From Monosporascus cannonballus (Eukaryota > Ascomycota > Sordariomycetes > Xylariales): a stretch of 64,000 bases of DNA. Below, piece by piece: positions 23,401 through 35,301 of this stretch (the first letter of the stretch is position 1; each line of letters begins with the position of its first letter). The stretch spans positions 25,561-89,560 of the forward strand of contig QJNS01000293.1 of the NCBI GenBank assembly GCA_004154925.1, given 5' to 3'. The notes under the pieces were generated by a model, which made no database searches, had not been told where the DNA came from, and worked only from the letters and a program-made list of their open reading frames with translations. The translations under genes were made by a program, and so were the position numbers.

Positions 23401-25144
23401 CGTTCTTTTAAACAGGCAGGGTCGAAAGCACCAGACTTTGACATACGATTAGCATTGGCAAGAAAATGATATTCGTATGAGATAATGTATAAATCAGAGA
23501 ATATATCATGAAATCTCTTCGGTCCATGGGCCTTTTATGCGCAACACCACCATGCATTCGATGGCTTGCTTCCAGCTCCTATGCTTCTTTGATAATGTAA
23601 GTATTGCGTTCCAAGTCAACCTCGTCACAGTACAAAGGATGATATCTGACACTTACTTCTAAACATCCATCATTCTTTTTCCTGCCAGTACGGGCTTGCT
23701 CTGTATACACATCCAGAGCCTGCCCCCATGTCGTGTATGCCCCTATCAACTCGAGTTTATCATTGGTGCATGCTTTAAATTCTCTTCTACAATCTGTTAT
23801 ATATAAATATTAGCAGACATCAAATAACTACCGAAGAAAGGAGGCCGGCCATAAGCATGTTTCTGGGAAAGGGCTAAAGATGTATTTACTGCGATGGGCC
23901 AGTAAGTCTGTAAATTGTAAGACTCTCGGCCATGGGTTGTACTTATAAGCCACCTGAGGCTCCTATACAGAGGTGAATAGCCAGAGAGTGACAGCTTGGA
24001 TACCAATATACCTCGCTTATCTGGCAGCCACCCCGTGCGTTCGTAGGATATCGTGGTAAAGATCGTAGCGGAAGCGGTCAAAAATAGCTATCAAAAGCAT
24101 AAGACGGCTATACTCGACGATTATATGATCGACATGTTATAGTTTCTGCGCAACACTAATCCCTATTACGGCAAGCCCAATAATTAAACGGAAGGGGATT
24201 AGTTTACAGTAGGCACTTGACAAAGTCATGCTTGGCCTTATAAGGTACTACATCAACGGTTGCTTTATTTAACCTAGTTCAAGCCAGACTCTGCGAGCGT
24301 GCTGTGGTAACTAGCGTCTAAATTATGCGGCATCGTGTAGCGTTCAGCGCCAAGCACTCTCATAAGATCCGTGGAAGATTCGGGGACGTTTAATGGGCTG
24401 AAACTAGTGAGGATCGACTTGTCAAGTCCCATCAATAACGACGGCGACAATAGCAGGACGAACTTTTGCTGGTTCAATCCTCCATAGGGCGCTACGTGGG
24501 TCGCGTCCCACGGTGGCTGATACCGGGAGATTTCGTCTTACACCGCCTTGGTGTTCAAGTCGTATGTGCTTGACTCAGGGTATTGTAAGAATCTGCCGAG
24601 TGCTTTAATAGTGTAGGTAAGCTGCCCTCAGCTGCTGCTCAGACCTGGCGAACGATAACGGACGGGGAAAGGACGACGATCCCAACCCTTGAAGGTCTGT
24701 GTTTAACCGTAGATTCTTAACTTGGATAATGTTGGCATTCGTAGATAGAGCTAATTAGTAAGAATGGTCTATGCGCACGCTGTCTGGGGGTAAGACGGAT
24801 GCGTCATCTCTGGTTGGATAGCGGTTTTTTCTACGTGCACCCCCCACCGGCAACCCGGAGCCCCACCACCACCCCACTAGCGCCGTCGTTCTGTTTACTT
24901 TCCGATCAATTACCTGGTCATCCTTTCTCTATCGCATATAAACATTCAGGATCATGCTTTCCAATCTACCCATGCTGCGTTCGACGATTGCTCCTCGCGC
25001 ACAATTTTGAGCACACGTCTCTGGACACATTGGATATCTTCTGCTTTGGAAGTATCCTACCGTTAGGCGCATAGATATATTACTGTTGTCTATCGAACTT
25101 CGATCTCTTCCCTAGTCGCGTCCGACGCGTGACGGGGCCTCGAC

Positions 25145-28100
25145 ATGGAGTCGAAAAATAGTCGCTATCAATCCCGCATTCTTAGGGAGATGCATCAAAA
25201 TACCGAAAATCCCTTCAATTCTCCACCATCATCAACGGGCTCCCATGGAACCGTCACTATGACCTCTAACATATCACTCGGTCCAGAAGGCGAGTCGACG
25301 CGTCGATTTGAGGACGAATCCCTCCGCCTGCCGGTGCAGGCCTCCCGAAAAGAACCCAAGCCTACCGAGCATATGGCATACAATATCAACACATCCGTGC
25401 TCGGCCGTACTTTCCCCGAGTGGAAAGGCTTCAACAACAAGAACAACAACAACAACAATGGACCCGAGCAGGAACCTACCGAAGACATATACGGCACCAC
25501 CAGCGACAATATCGCTTACAACAGCGCAAAGGAAAATATCCCCCCGACATCTTCTACGCTAGCCTCCCCAACAGAGATTAAGGCTACTAGATCTACTAAG
25601 GTAAGAGAATCTTTCTTTTGAATCCCGTATGCGCTGAAGCGAGCACCCACAGCGTGTTCGCTTCAGTCTATCGGGAGAAGCTTCAAAGCTTTCCGAGAAT
25701 CTTGCCTCCAATCTCAGACTGTCTTTCACTTTCTACACATCTTCTCGCGCACTGGATCCCGTAACCAGGCCAGCTACACAATGGAAACGAAATATCCTAT
25801 CAGGAGGACCATATTTGCAAACTAGACGTAGGCAAAAAGCAGTACAACAAGCAGCACCAGCTCGGCCGAGCCTCCCCAGATCTCAGCAAAGCAGCACAGG
25901 CGCTCTTTCACCCGATATATGGGAGAGGACTAGGGCGGCTCCGGTCAAGACGACTCAAGCTGCTTTAACCGATGCTCCGATACCCGTCGCAAAACCCAGT
26001 GAACGGCTGCACAGTTAGAGTCCTTGCACCTCTGCCCGTCACAGCGAAGTATTCCGCATCCTACCTCGAGTCATGTCGCATCTTGAGGAACTTAACCGTT
26101 GGAAAGAGGTTATCCATAGACAAACTGCACACGGTCATTGCGACGATATCCGCCGCGACGCTGACCGTCGCACAAGAAGGAGCTCCCAGTGCGCTATTCT
26201 GCGCGAGGAGAAGAGTGATACCCGTCGCAGCACTAATTTTTGTTTATATGATCATCACAATGGGTCGAACTCTGCTCACACATTCTCGCTACAGGCTTCT
26301 ACCCAAAAACCTCAAGGCCACTCCGCACCCAAGCCCGGCTACAAAGGTCCCTATCTTCAGAGGCGCTCCAGAATGCAAGCCCGTGTCGAGGACGAAACCG
26401 AACGCTCATCTGTTTACGCTCGGACCCCCGGCCGTGACCAAGACGAACAGGTTCCGCAACCTCACTCGAGTCCTAGCCCCAACGCTGCAAACCGCTCCAA
26501 GCCTAGGCGAGGAAACGTTACGACACTGCTTGAGACGCTCAAGACAGCACAGAGTCAGAAAGCCGAGGCAGCAGACCCGCCTATCGAGGAACCTTCACCA
26601 CAAGAACCCCCGCCCGACCGGCGCGCCCCTGTTCCGGTCGCCAATGCCGCCATGGCCCGGATGAGTCGACGCCCACAGGCGAGTCAAATGAGCCCGTCGA
26701 CTCCGAATCACACAGCTCGCTCGTTCTTCCTCCCGAACCTAACCCACATGAACGATTTCCTCTCTGGTACGCTGAAGTTATCCTCAATGAGAAATGGAAT
26801 GCCCATCTTTGTCAAGCACGGCAAAGTCCACGATCGGGACTCCAAAGTCTCACCGGATCATCACGCCGAGGTTGAAGCAATATCTGTTCCCGAGGACGAG
26901 GAGAAGATTTTCGTGTCTCTGGATAAGATCCGAGAAGAAATTCAGGCGCTGAAAGAGCACGACGATCTAGTTACCAAACAGGCCGAACAACTCCAGGTGG
27001 AAGTTGCTGAGCTGCAGGTCCAGATTGCTAAGTACAAGTCTAGGAAAGACAGTGCTATGGGCTCGGACTCGGAGAGCTCTGTCATCGACCACCTGAATGC
27101 GCAGAAGTCACAGTTGGAGGATCAAGTGGCTTCCCTTCAATCACGCTTAGACAAGGCAAACCGAAAAATAAGCATAAACGAGATTCATACAGAATCTTAT
27201 ATCACAGAGCGGGACGAAGCTCTCAAGAGTGCGACCGAGCATCTCGAAAAGATCAAGCGCCTCCAATCCGAACTTAAGGTAGCTCGCGAAGAACTCGAGA
27301 CACTACAAGGCGGCAACACCCGTGACACACGGGATCTTGAATTGGAGATCAAATCGCTGCGCAGTGACAACAATGCCCTGCGCGCTCAGCACAAGTCGCT
27401 CTCTGAAGAGAACCAGTCTCTCCGCTCGCACAATGAGTCTATTAGCCAGCAGCAGTCGAGACTTCACCAAGAGCTCAAGGAAGCGCGCGACCAGCTTCGA
27501 TCAACCCAGGAAGACTTTGATACTCTCAACCGCGAATACCAGGCCGTCCTGCAAGAGAACGCGGTGCTGAAGCAGGACAATCTCAGTCTTGAGCGCCACA
27601 ATGACAAGTTCTTTAACGACAACAAAGCTCTTCAGCAGAAGAACTCATTGCTTGAGCGAAGAATGCATGACCTCCAAGATGACAACGCGAAGCTTAACGA
27701 ACTACTCGATGCGGCTAATGCCGCCACTGGAACAATGACAGTCGATGCTAAGGATATGAAGAACCGACTCGAAAGCCAGAACCGCAGGCTTTCTGCGGAA
27801 AATGCTGAGCTTCAACAACATATTATTGATCTGAAGTCTGATTTCGCATCAAAACGTATGGTCCACGATCAGGAAAAGCGACAGCTTGCAGCCGCCAACG
27901 ACCATCTCAACCAGCAGATCGAGCAGATCAGCAAGAAGTTCGAACGGTTTGTCCAGGAGAACAAGGTACAAGCGGCAACATATGAGAAGCAGTCATCCAT
28001 GCCAGGGCACCTGCGGGGGATGCCTGTGCGTGAACCGGCCCTGAGTGACCAACTGAAGGATAGCGCAGATCATGAGACTACGCTACAACATGAGCTTCAA

Positions 28101-29432
28101 CGAAAGACACAGGCGGTTGTAGAAGTCCGCCAGCTTTCAAAGGAGATCATGAACTTAGTCAACAGCGCTAAGGCCAAAAACGCCAAGACGGCTCGAGTCG
28201 TCGAACCCATGAACACCAAGGGTAGACAACTGGGCGAGACGTCTGCCAGAAGCATAACATCTCAAACGGATATGCCAATCCAGGAAGACTTCACTCGGCA
28301 AATCGACCTTACGCAAGGCTCCGCCTTTGCCAGCAACTTTGCTCAGAGCGAAATTTCTGAGTTGAGAGGAGCTCTCCGCCAAGCTCACGCGGAGACACAA
28401 CAGCAGGATATAACCGAAGAGTCGATGGCATCCGATGCTAATGCTACGGAGGATGCGAGCCAAAGTCTTCCACCGCCCTTCATACCTAAAACTCGCTCCG
28501 AGGACGCTCCCAATCAGAGGACCGCATCCCTAATGTCTAAGGCACAGTCCGGCTCGACGAAGCTGCAGCCTCTTGGTATCCTCAAAAATGCCGAGTCCTC
28601 GAAGACTACAAGAAACAAAGCTGTTAAGAACGCTCGTTGGGGAGGTGAGGAGGACCTTACTGGACGTTTCAGTGTCAAGTCAGGCCTTAGTGAGCTGAGC
28701 TTGCCAACTCGAACATCCCAGGCCGACTTCGTTCGCCCCCGTCACAACTCGGACGGCACCCGTCTCGACTTGGACGCGAACGAGGAGAGAAATATGACGT
28801 CCGCCTTGTTCATTGATGATATCACTCTCGAGACGGAGAAACACGCCGGGAAGAAGCAGGCGACGAAGCCTATCCCTTCTCTTTCCAAGGATGCCAAGCG
28901 CGTCCTCGACAGCCTCTGCCACGACCACGACTGCCGCAACTGCATCGTCTGCGCGCGCGTCATTTCGCACAGACATGAGGACGACGCGGCGACCAAGAAC
29001 GGGCCTAGCAGGAAGAGGAGCGTTCGCGTCGACCGGCCCGTCGCCGTCTCCGACCGAATACCCAACCAGCCGAATGCGGATTACGAGGACCAGCCGACGC
29101 TCCGCCCGGCGCGGGACCCGGCCGTCGCGCTGGCGGTGGTCATCAAGGGCCTCAGGGACGAGGAGGCGCACCTCGAGGCGGCCCTCGCCCGGGCGCAGGT
29201 GCAATACAACGCGCTTGACGCGTCGGTCGGCCGGAGGCAGCGGCGGCAGCTCAGCGCCGAGATGCACCGCCTCATGAAGCAGCGCGACGTCAAGCGCGAC
29301 CAGCTCTACGACCTGCACGACGTGCTCGAGGGCCAGAAGGCCAAGGGCCAGGAGATGACGGCCGAGGAGGTCGAAGTGACCATTATGAGCGTCCTCAGCA
29401 GGGACGAGACGTGGAACGGTATTGTGGACTAA
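25145..29432 (+). CDS. ppc89: Spindle pole body scaffold protein, Ppc89/SepK-like
   Basis: Resembles Ppc89 of fission yeast and SepK of Aspergillus, a core coiled-coil scaffold of the spindle pole body that anchors septation-network proteins. Exon 1 is 25145-25600, with INTSVLGRTFPEW near its middle and KENIPP later. Exon 2 opens at 25653 after a 52-bp intron (GTAAGA, CACAG). The main body (from about 26,296 to 29,432) carries ARSFFLPNLTHMNDFLSG, SLDKIREEIQALKEHDD, a very long coiled coil (about genomic 26,900-28,000), a CHDHDCRNCIVCARV cysteine/histidine motif (about 28,916) and a C-terminal Cep57-type microtubule-binding domain (ALAVVIKGLRDEEAHLEAAL to LYDLHDVLEGQKAKG). Between 25,944 and 26,296 the frame contains a TAG (26,016-26,018) that must be spliced out; at least two splice solutions fit the phase, so that segment is unresolved. 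Confidence 0.85.
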
Positions 29433-29954
29433 ATTGAGATGCGAGAAGGGTGAGGTAGGGTTTGATTGATTGTTTGGTTTGATTGGTTGGTATGGCGTTC
29501 TGTGCGGGCGGCACCGGTACGGTTTTGTGTAGGTACGGACCGCACGGTGGTCCGGTGCTCGGTGTCTTATTCCCTTCTGATACTCACATGGCCTGATTAC
29601 TGGAGTTCCGGGTTTGTTCTTGTTGGATTAAGGGGTAAAACATCGCGTCGGACTACGTCGAGGAAGGGACTCGTCTCGTCTTGTCTAGTATGCATTGTAT
29701 ACCTATGGTTTAGGTTATTGGTCGTTGCTGGAACATGGAAACTACGGACCTCATTCACCACGAGGTATTCCGAGACGATGTGCACCTATGTGATTGCAAA
29801 TCGTATTGGTAGGATATTCATAATAACTCCGCAACTGCATACCTATCCATGCTCAAGCCCGTCTCACGCTGTTGCCATGATACGTAACTAACGTGGATAC
29901 GAAAACGAAAATGCGCATCAAGCGGCTGAAGTATGGAGAGATCTGTTGCCTTCC
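29433..29954. other. Convergent 3' flanks
   Basis: About 520 bp between the stop codon of the spindle-pole gene (plus) and that of the F-box-like gene (minus). No gene is seen. Confidence 0.5.
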
Positions 29955-31260
29955 TTAACTCCTAAAGCCCAGTTCTTGGTAATAGTCGCCATCGGTCTCC
30001 AAGATGTAAGGCGAAGCATCGTATTCATCGTTCCTAGTCATGGCTTGCATTTTCTCCATGCTCGGAAGGGCGCCAGTGGTGGCAGCGTTGATGCGCGGCA
30101 GATCCCACCAAACGGCGGCGCCGTTGGCGTCGCCGGGGAGTCGTTTGGTATCCTTGAAGCAATGGATGTCGTCAGCAAGACCGAAGAACCAATAGTCCCG
30201 TGCGCCATTCTCTTCCTCGGCATATCTGGCCAGGATATGGTCGATATCTAGGGACCGGATCATGATATCTTCTCCGGCGAGCTTCAGCCACGAACAACCC
30301 ACGAGGTCAGAGCAGAAACAGTCGGAACGGAACGGGTGCTCGACACAATCATCCGCGAGATCTTTGAAGGACGAGCGCATGTAGTCATCATCCCCTAGGC
30401 TGGCAAGGCCGCGTATGCCGTATTTCGCGAGCCATCGCGTCGCCAGGTGGTTCTCCGACAGCTCGTGAATGGGATGGTCCGCGAGGTCTTCATCATCATC
30501 AGGGTACTCTGGATTCTGGTCTTAGCAGAAGTTAAGTAAAGGACTGCTCGGTCGGACTTACTCTTTTCGATGATGTCGTAGAGGAACTCGTCAATGTTCC
30601 AGGCAAGGGTGTTTTCCCAGGGCGCGAAGTAATGCCAGAGCAGATCGAAGGCCCTGTCTCTCACTTCGTCTTCGTAGATCTCGAAGGGGAAGAGCTCGCG
30701 ACAGATCTGGATCGCGTAGAAACCCCCTGGACTCTCGTCACTTCGGTAACCGTGGGTGCTCCGGTAGAAGGTCGCTCCTTGTGGTCGCGGTAAACTACGT
30801 CCATTGCCCAGCCGATGTACCTGGGCGCCCATTCCTCGACGATGCGGTGAAAGGCGATCATCTCGGAAGCCATGGCAAAGGTGAACTCGTGCTTTTGGAT
30901 CGGTAGGTCTTGCTTGCTTCAGTCGAGGTATTTGCGTCCGAATTCGTGAACCTGCTTCATGGGCCCGTCGCCGCTTGGTAGGGGCCACCGTGCCTTCCAA
31001 GCGGTGCCGCCGGCGGCATATGATGCGATCGCGAGTGGGAGGGCGCCGCCTAGGGCTCTGGACGCGATGCCGTAGATAATAGGGCCTCGGTGGGTTCTGT
31101 ACGACTCGTAGAAGGCTCGACATGTCTTGGCGATCGTAGGAAGTGAATCAATATCGACGCTCATCAAGAGGAGTCCCTTCAGCTCCGGAGGCAACGTCTG
31201 AAGGCTGGATTTGCCTGCCATGCTTGCTGTGATGGGTGAGGGCACAGGTGAGGATGGCAT
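29955..31260 (-). CDS. F-box-like gene with interrupted frame (possible pseudogene)
   Basis: The N-terminus (Met at 31260 or 31221) carries an F-box-like motif: LQTLPPELKGLLLMSVDIDS followed by LPTIAKTCRAFYESY. F-box proteins recruit substrates to SCF ubiquitin ligases; the target is unknown. The frame is broken twice. A TGA (30919-30921) interrupts FGRKYLD and LPIQKHEFTFAMASEMIAFH, and about 145 bases further on the conserved-looking sequence moves to another frame between DHKERP and FYRSTHGYRSDESPGGFY. A clear 53-bp intron then follows (30509-30561; GTAAGT donor, TTACTTAAC branch site, CAG), joining DEFLYDIIEK to KYPDDDEDLADH. The C-terminus ends at 29955. Weak introns could remove both lesions (60 bp from GTTCAC to AAAAG; 62 bp from GTACAT to GGAG), but both would excise sequence that looks coding. 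I judge decay or sequence error more likely than splicing. The 5' end abuts a minisatellite. Confidence 0.55.
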
Positions 31261-31261
31261 G

Positions 31262-32530
31262 GTGGAATTTCGACGTGGAAAGGAGGAATGCTGATCAAGG
31301 TTGAGAATAGAAGTGATTTCGGCGATAAAAGGGGAGGAAGCGACAGCGAGGTGAAAAAAGAAGGAATTCCAATCAAGATTGAGTGGATGAATTTTCGACG
31401 TTAAAAGGAGGAAGTATTGCTAATCAGTTTGAGAACGGAGATATTGTGACGTCGAAAAAATGGAAGGAGCGCCAGCGATGCTCAAGGGAGAAATTCCAAC
31501 TGCTATCGAAGATGGGAAGTATTTTCGACGTTAAAGGGGGAAGGGGTGCCGGCGATGTTCATAGAGGAATTCCAACTAATATTGAAGATGGAAGTATTGT
31601 AGATGTCGAAGTGGAAGGAGTGCCGGCGATGTCAAGGGAGGAATCCCAACTGATATCGAAGCTGGAAGTATTTTCGACGTTAAAAGGGAAGGACTGCGGA
31701 CGATGTTAAACCGAGGAATTCCAACTCACATTGAGGATGGATGTATTGTCGATGTCAGAAGGGAAGGGATGCATTGTCGATGTCAGAGGGGAAGGGATGC
31801 CGGCGATGTTAAAGGAAGGGACTCCAACTGGTATCGGGGGAAGGGGTCCTGGCGGTGTTAAAGGGGGGATTCCAACTAATATCAGGGGTGGAAATGTTTT
31901 CGCCGTTGAAAGGGGGATGATTGACAATTGGGTTCAAGAATGGGGATACTGTCGGCATCGAAAGGGAAAGAGCGCCACCCATGTTAAAGATCGGAGGAAG
32001 AATTTAACGGAGATGGAATACGGAAAGGAGGTTGCCGTCAAAGGGAAAGGAGCAGCGATATTACAATGAGGATGAGTTCTAACCTAGATCAAATGTAGAA
32101 ATACCATCGAGGTCAAAAGGGGAAAGAGTGTTGGGAATGTTGAAACGAGGAAATTTCTAAGATCGAACGTAGGATGCTGCCAACGTCAAACGGGAAGAAG
32201 TGCCAGAGATGGAAGGGGACGGATTGCTAATCGAGGTTGAACATGGAAAGTTTATCGACGGTGTCAAAAGGAGGAGGAATGCCGCCTAGGATTCACCAAA
32301 AAGGGGAGAAACCGTCGGCAATGAAAGGGGGAATGCCAACCGAAATTAAGCATGGAAGGATTATTAACGTTGGAAGAAGAAGGAGCATTAGCAATGTCGA
32401 AAGGAGGAATGTTGACCAGCTTGTCGATGTCGAAAGGGGAAGATGTGAAAAGAATGTCGACATTAAAAGAAGAAGGGGTAATGGCGATGAAGGTGTGCAG
32501 AAAAGGGGCAGCCTTGCAATTAGGCAAGGC
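31262..32530. repeat. Degenerate ~75-bp minisatellite array
   Basis: Units begin GAATTCCAACT at 31,491, 31,567, 31,641 and 31,716, spaced 76, 74 and 75 bp. Diverged units continue both ways (31,368; 31,818; 31,868 and further to about 32,530). A typical unit contains GAAGATGGAAGTATTTTCGA, then CGTTAAAAGG and GTGCCGGCGATGTTAAAG. The 75-bp period is 25 codons, so frames stay open across units on both strands, which makes several spurious reading frames. The array starts directly at the 5' end of the F-box-like gene and stops before LTR-like copy B. Confidence 0.8.
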
Positions 32531-32794
32531 CGGCTACATGCTGACGGCCCAGAACAACGTGGTTACATGATTTCTATCGCAAAAATATAGAGCTTCCTAG
32601 CCATAGCATCTTAGGTTCCGAATTTAATCAGGCAATTCCCACTTTCCATACTCTACACGTGCTATCCGATCCACTTGACTGTGACAGAAGGAGGACATCA
32701 ACTAGGGTTAAACGTGAAAGACTGTCAATTGAGATAAAGGCGTGGACAATAAATAGCTTAATAACGGGTGTCAGATGAAAAGTCGGGATACGGT

Positions 32795-32943
32795 GGAACC
32801 TTCTGGACAGGGGTCCTACGGCTATATATATGGGGCTTCCCCCCTTAGATACTTAGGAAGGACAGGCATTAATGGTCATCTCTACTGCTACCTAACAGCT
32901 AACTTCCTGCCTTTCACTCTGTGCTACCCTCTTCCCTGACAAC
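32795..32943 (+). repeat. LTR-like dispersed repeat, copy B
   Basis: Shares ordered blocks with copy A (21,800-21,970): a TATATATATGG box, GGGGCTTCCCCC, ACTTAGGAAGGACAGGCATT, AATGGTCATC, CTGCCTTTCACTCTGTGCT and CCCTGACAA. Same orientation, 11 kb downstream. Flanks outside the repeat do not match. Best read as a solo LTR or other element terminus. Confidence 0.6.
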
Positions 32944-34397
32944 GAGTAACGAAAGATAAGAGACTTAAAGGGGAGACAGGGAATTAGTTCTTAAGTGGGA
33001 ATAAGGGAATGGGAAGCTCGTCTAAAGCGCTGCCGCAGAATAGTAAGAAAAGGTATAGAGATGTCTAAGGACAAAAGCAAGTTAGGAAAGAAACATATGG
33101 TTTCCAGGCAACAGGACTATAGCGACAACTTAAAGAAGATCCAATAGCCCTTTTTATATCGATGTCACAACCCATGCGTATGTCACGCCAACCACCCCTG
33201 ACGCCAACCTCACAACCTACCAAACGACTGCTTAATTCGTGGCAGCACTGTAGCGGCATCTTGTAACACAACCGGACTATGTTTCGCCTGTCTGTGCAAA
33301 CTTCTAGCAAATAGATTCCGTTTATCATTCAGGTGAACGGTAATAATGTGTTGAGAGATCTAACAAGCGTATGCAAGTTGGGTTAAGAAATGCTAATCCC
33401 CTAGGATCTGAAGGCTGCTTGCGGAAACATCAACGCCATATTCTGGACCAATCTATGTTTCCAACTTGGCTTGTACCAATGGCTCCCTCTGAATAAATTG
33501 AGCTGTGACCGTGTCGACTTTCCTTCATCCCAAGTAACCGTTATACTCCACCCAGACAATCAACCCCTAACTCCATAGAGCCCTTAGTTCTATACAACCC
33601 GTAACTCCATATACAGTCTTGCACCCTGGTTACCTTCTGATCTCTATAACTACATTCGACATCTTTGACGAGTATATAGCCTGAGGGTCACTGTCGCGAT
33701 AACGTCAGTTGGTGGACAAGTATGTGCTTAGGGGCTTGCGAACCCTGGCGCTGACCATATGTCAACGACAAGAAGGGAGAAGGACGGCTCGCAACCGCGA
33801 TTTCTACAGTGGCGATTGTTAGGTCAGGACTTTCTACTAATGGAAGTAATAACCCCGTTGTTGGGATATCGTTATCGTCTAATCGGAACAATCCTCGTAT
33901 GTGATGCGGATAGCGTTGACTGGAAATATCCGTTTGACGGCTATAAGAAGTGTTATGGCTGCACCATACCATTACGCCACCAGGGCAAAAGATCGGTGGA
34001 ATGATCGCAATTGTGGCAATCATCCTGGTGCTTACAGCTGCATATATACTGGAGCTCGTACGATGGATCAAGCTGTAACAAGAAGTTATTACAATAACTT
34101 TGAATAACTATGCTATGCTCTATTTTTATTTGCTAAATATAAATTAAGTTTTCTGGAAAATTGAACTTTAAAATAAATTTATTAACTTTCGTTTTCATTT
34201 AAAATATCGTAATATATATATAAATTTTTAAAAGCTATTTGTAACTTTTAATAACTTGTCTTTTCCTGTGTAAAGCAACGCAAGTATTAGCATTATTGGT
34301 GCTGACGCCTTACGGCCGTCAACCGGATATGATTAGAGAGTGGAGTCTCTTTTGCAGAACTTGTTATAATATAGTTTAGCCCTTGGAGTTTCCATAA
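32944..34397. other. AT-rich gene-free stretch
   Basis: No gene is supported. 34,080-34,260 is strongly AT-rich (long A/T runs, a TATATATA stretch), possibly a decayed repeat or RIP-affected DNA. tRNA-Glu begins immediately after. Confidence 0.5.
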
Positions 34398-34496
34398 TCC
34401 GAATTGGTGTAGTGGCTAACATTATCCGCTCTCATTTTCTATAGAAATATAGAGATGCGAACCGGGTAGCCCGGGGTTCGATTCCCCGATTCGGAG
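34398..34496 (+). tRNA. tRNA-Glu (anticodon CUC) with 27-nt intron
   Basis: Full cloverleaf read by eye. The acceptor stem TCCGAAT/ATTCGGA is a perfect 7 bp, with discriminator G at 34496. The D stem is GTGT/ACAT. The anticodon stem ATCCG/CGGGT has loop C-T-CTC-A-(intron)-C, with the anticodon at 34431-34433. The T arm CGGGG/CCCCG has loop TTCGATT. The intron lies one base 3' of the anticodon, between A37 (34434) and C38 (34462), the canonical position for nuclear tRNA introns, and spans 34435-34461. A T5 Pol III terminator follows at about 34,502-34,506. The body resembles yeast tRNA-Glu, which supports the isotype. Confidence 0.95.
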
Positions 34497-35301
34497 TTCA
34501 TTTTTGCCCCCTTTTCAATCATTCCCTGCTTATGTTCTGACAAGATAGTCACTACCTTTTTTATATAACCTTTTTCTCTCGGATTCGATCCTTATAGTTG
34601 AGGTTATTATTATGTTTAGATAGCCTCCGCACGAAGTGTTGCTTAAAGTGTTCTTGTTCCTAGTGGTATCCGTCGGTGTTGCCAGATGTGTTGGATGATA
34701 CCAAACGGAGGGTTGGCGGCGGGCTGCGACTAGGATAGCATAAGGGTACCTCGCCTTCACCTGTCTATCTGCTGACAATATGCTAAATCTAAAGGCTTGG
34801 CTAAATAAAAGTGTATAAAGCGTTACGGGCAAAACGAATTATCGCTCAAAGTCCCCCAGATTAAACAAGGGACTTGGATCGCGAGGCTGTAGTAAAAAGT
34901 TTGGAAGGGGTGGGAGTTAGGCTGGTTGGGGCGTTTGGAGAGATAAAAAAATTAAGAGTCACTGAGATATGGCAACTGCAATTGGGATTTCGTTCCCCTA
35001 ACATTCGCTACTGACCACTTATCATTGACCACTTTTCCCTAAAGGCATTTTATGCCATTCTTCATGCTATGTATCTTGCTGCGACACAGCTTCTTGATTG
35101 CTTCGGAGCTCTCCTCCAAACATTGCCATCATGTCAGATAATCTGCCAAAAAGAAAACCGCCTTGTGATACATATCAAATCCGTCACAGTGCCGGCAAGG
35201 CTTAGTCACCGTTGCAATACTACTCGAGACGCAGTAAGTTCAGTCCGACACGCCACCGGCACAAGCGAGTCCACTCGGACGATCATGAAGCCAACCATCG
35301 C
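34497..35301. other. Gene-free stretch between tRNA-Glu and TRAX gene
   Basis: Contains the T5 run that should end the tRNA transcript and the 3' flank of the TRAX gene. No gene is recognised. Confidence 0.5.

Larger units (their letters stand above)
21293..25144. other. 3.9-kb repeat-bearing gene desert
   Basis: No intact gene. It contains an LTR-like sequence (about 21,800-21,970), a possible retroelement internal remnant (about 22,040-22,560) and degenerate direct repeats (about 22,620-23,400). The last 350 bp is probably the promoter and 5' UTR of the spindle-pole-body gene starting at 25,145. Confidence 0.55.

Noticed and set aside
25972..26664. 230-codon plus frame overlapping the spindle-pole gene N-terminal part
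   Set aside because: Most of it is out of frame with the conserved coiled-coil exon; only 26,045-26,215 could be used, as an alternative exon.
28680..29318. 212-codon antisense frame over the 3' end of the spindle-pole gene
   Set aside because: Compositional shadow of the GC-rich coding exon; the plus-strand protein has clear family motifs.
30719..30980. Two weak introns that would mend the F-box-like gene
   Set aside because: Their excised sequence reads as good protein and donors/acceptors are poor, so not used in the model, though not excluded.
31383..32590. Several open frames through the minisatellite
   Set aside because: Explained by the 75-bp (25-codon) period keeping frames open on both strands; low-complexity products.
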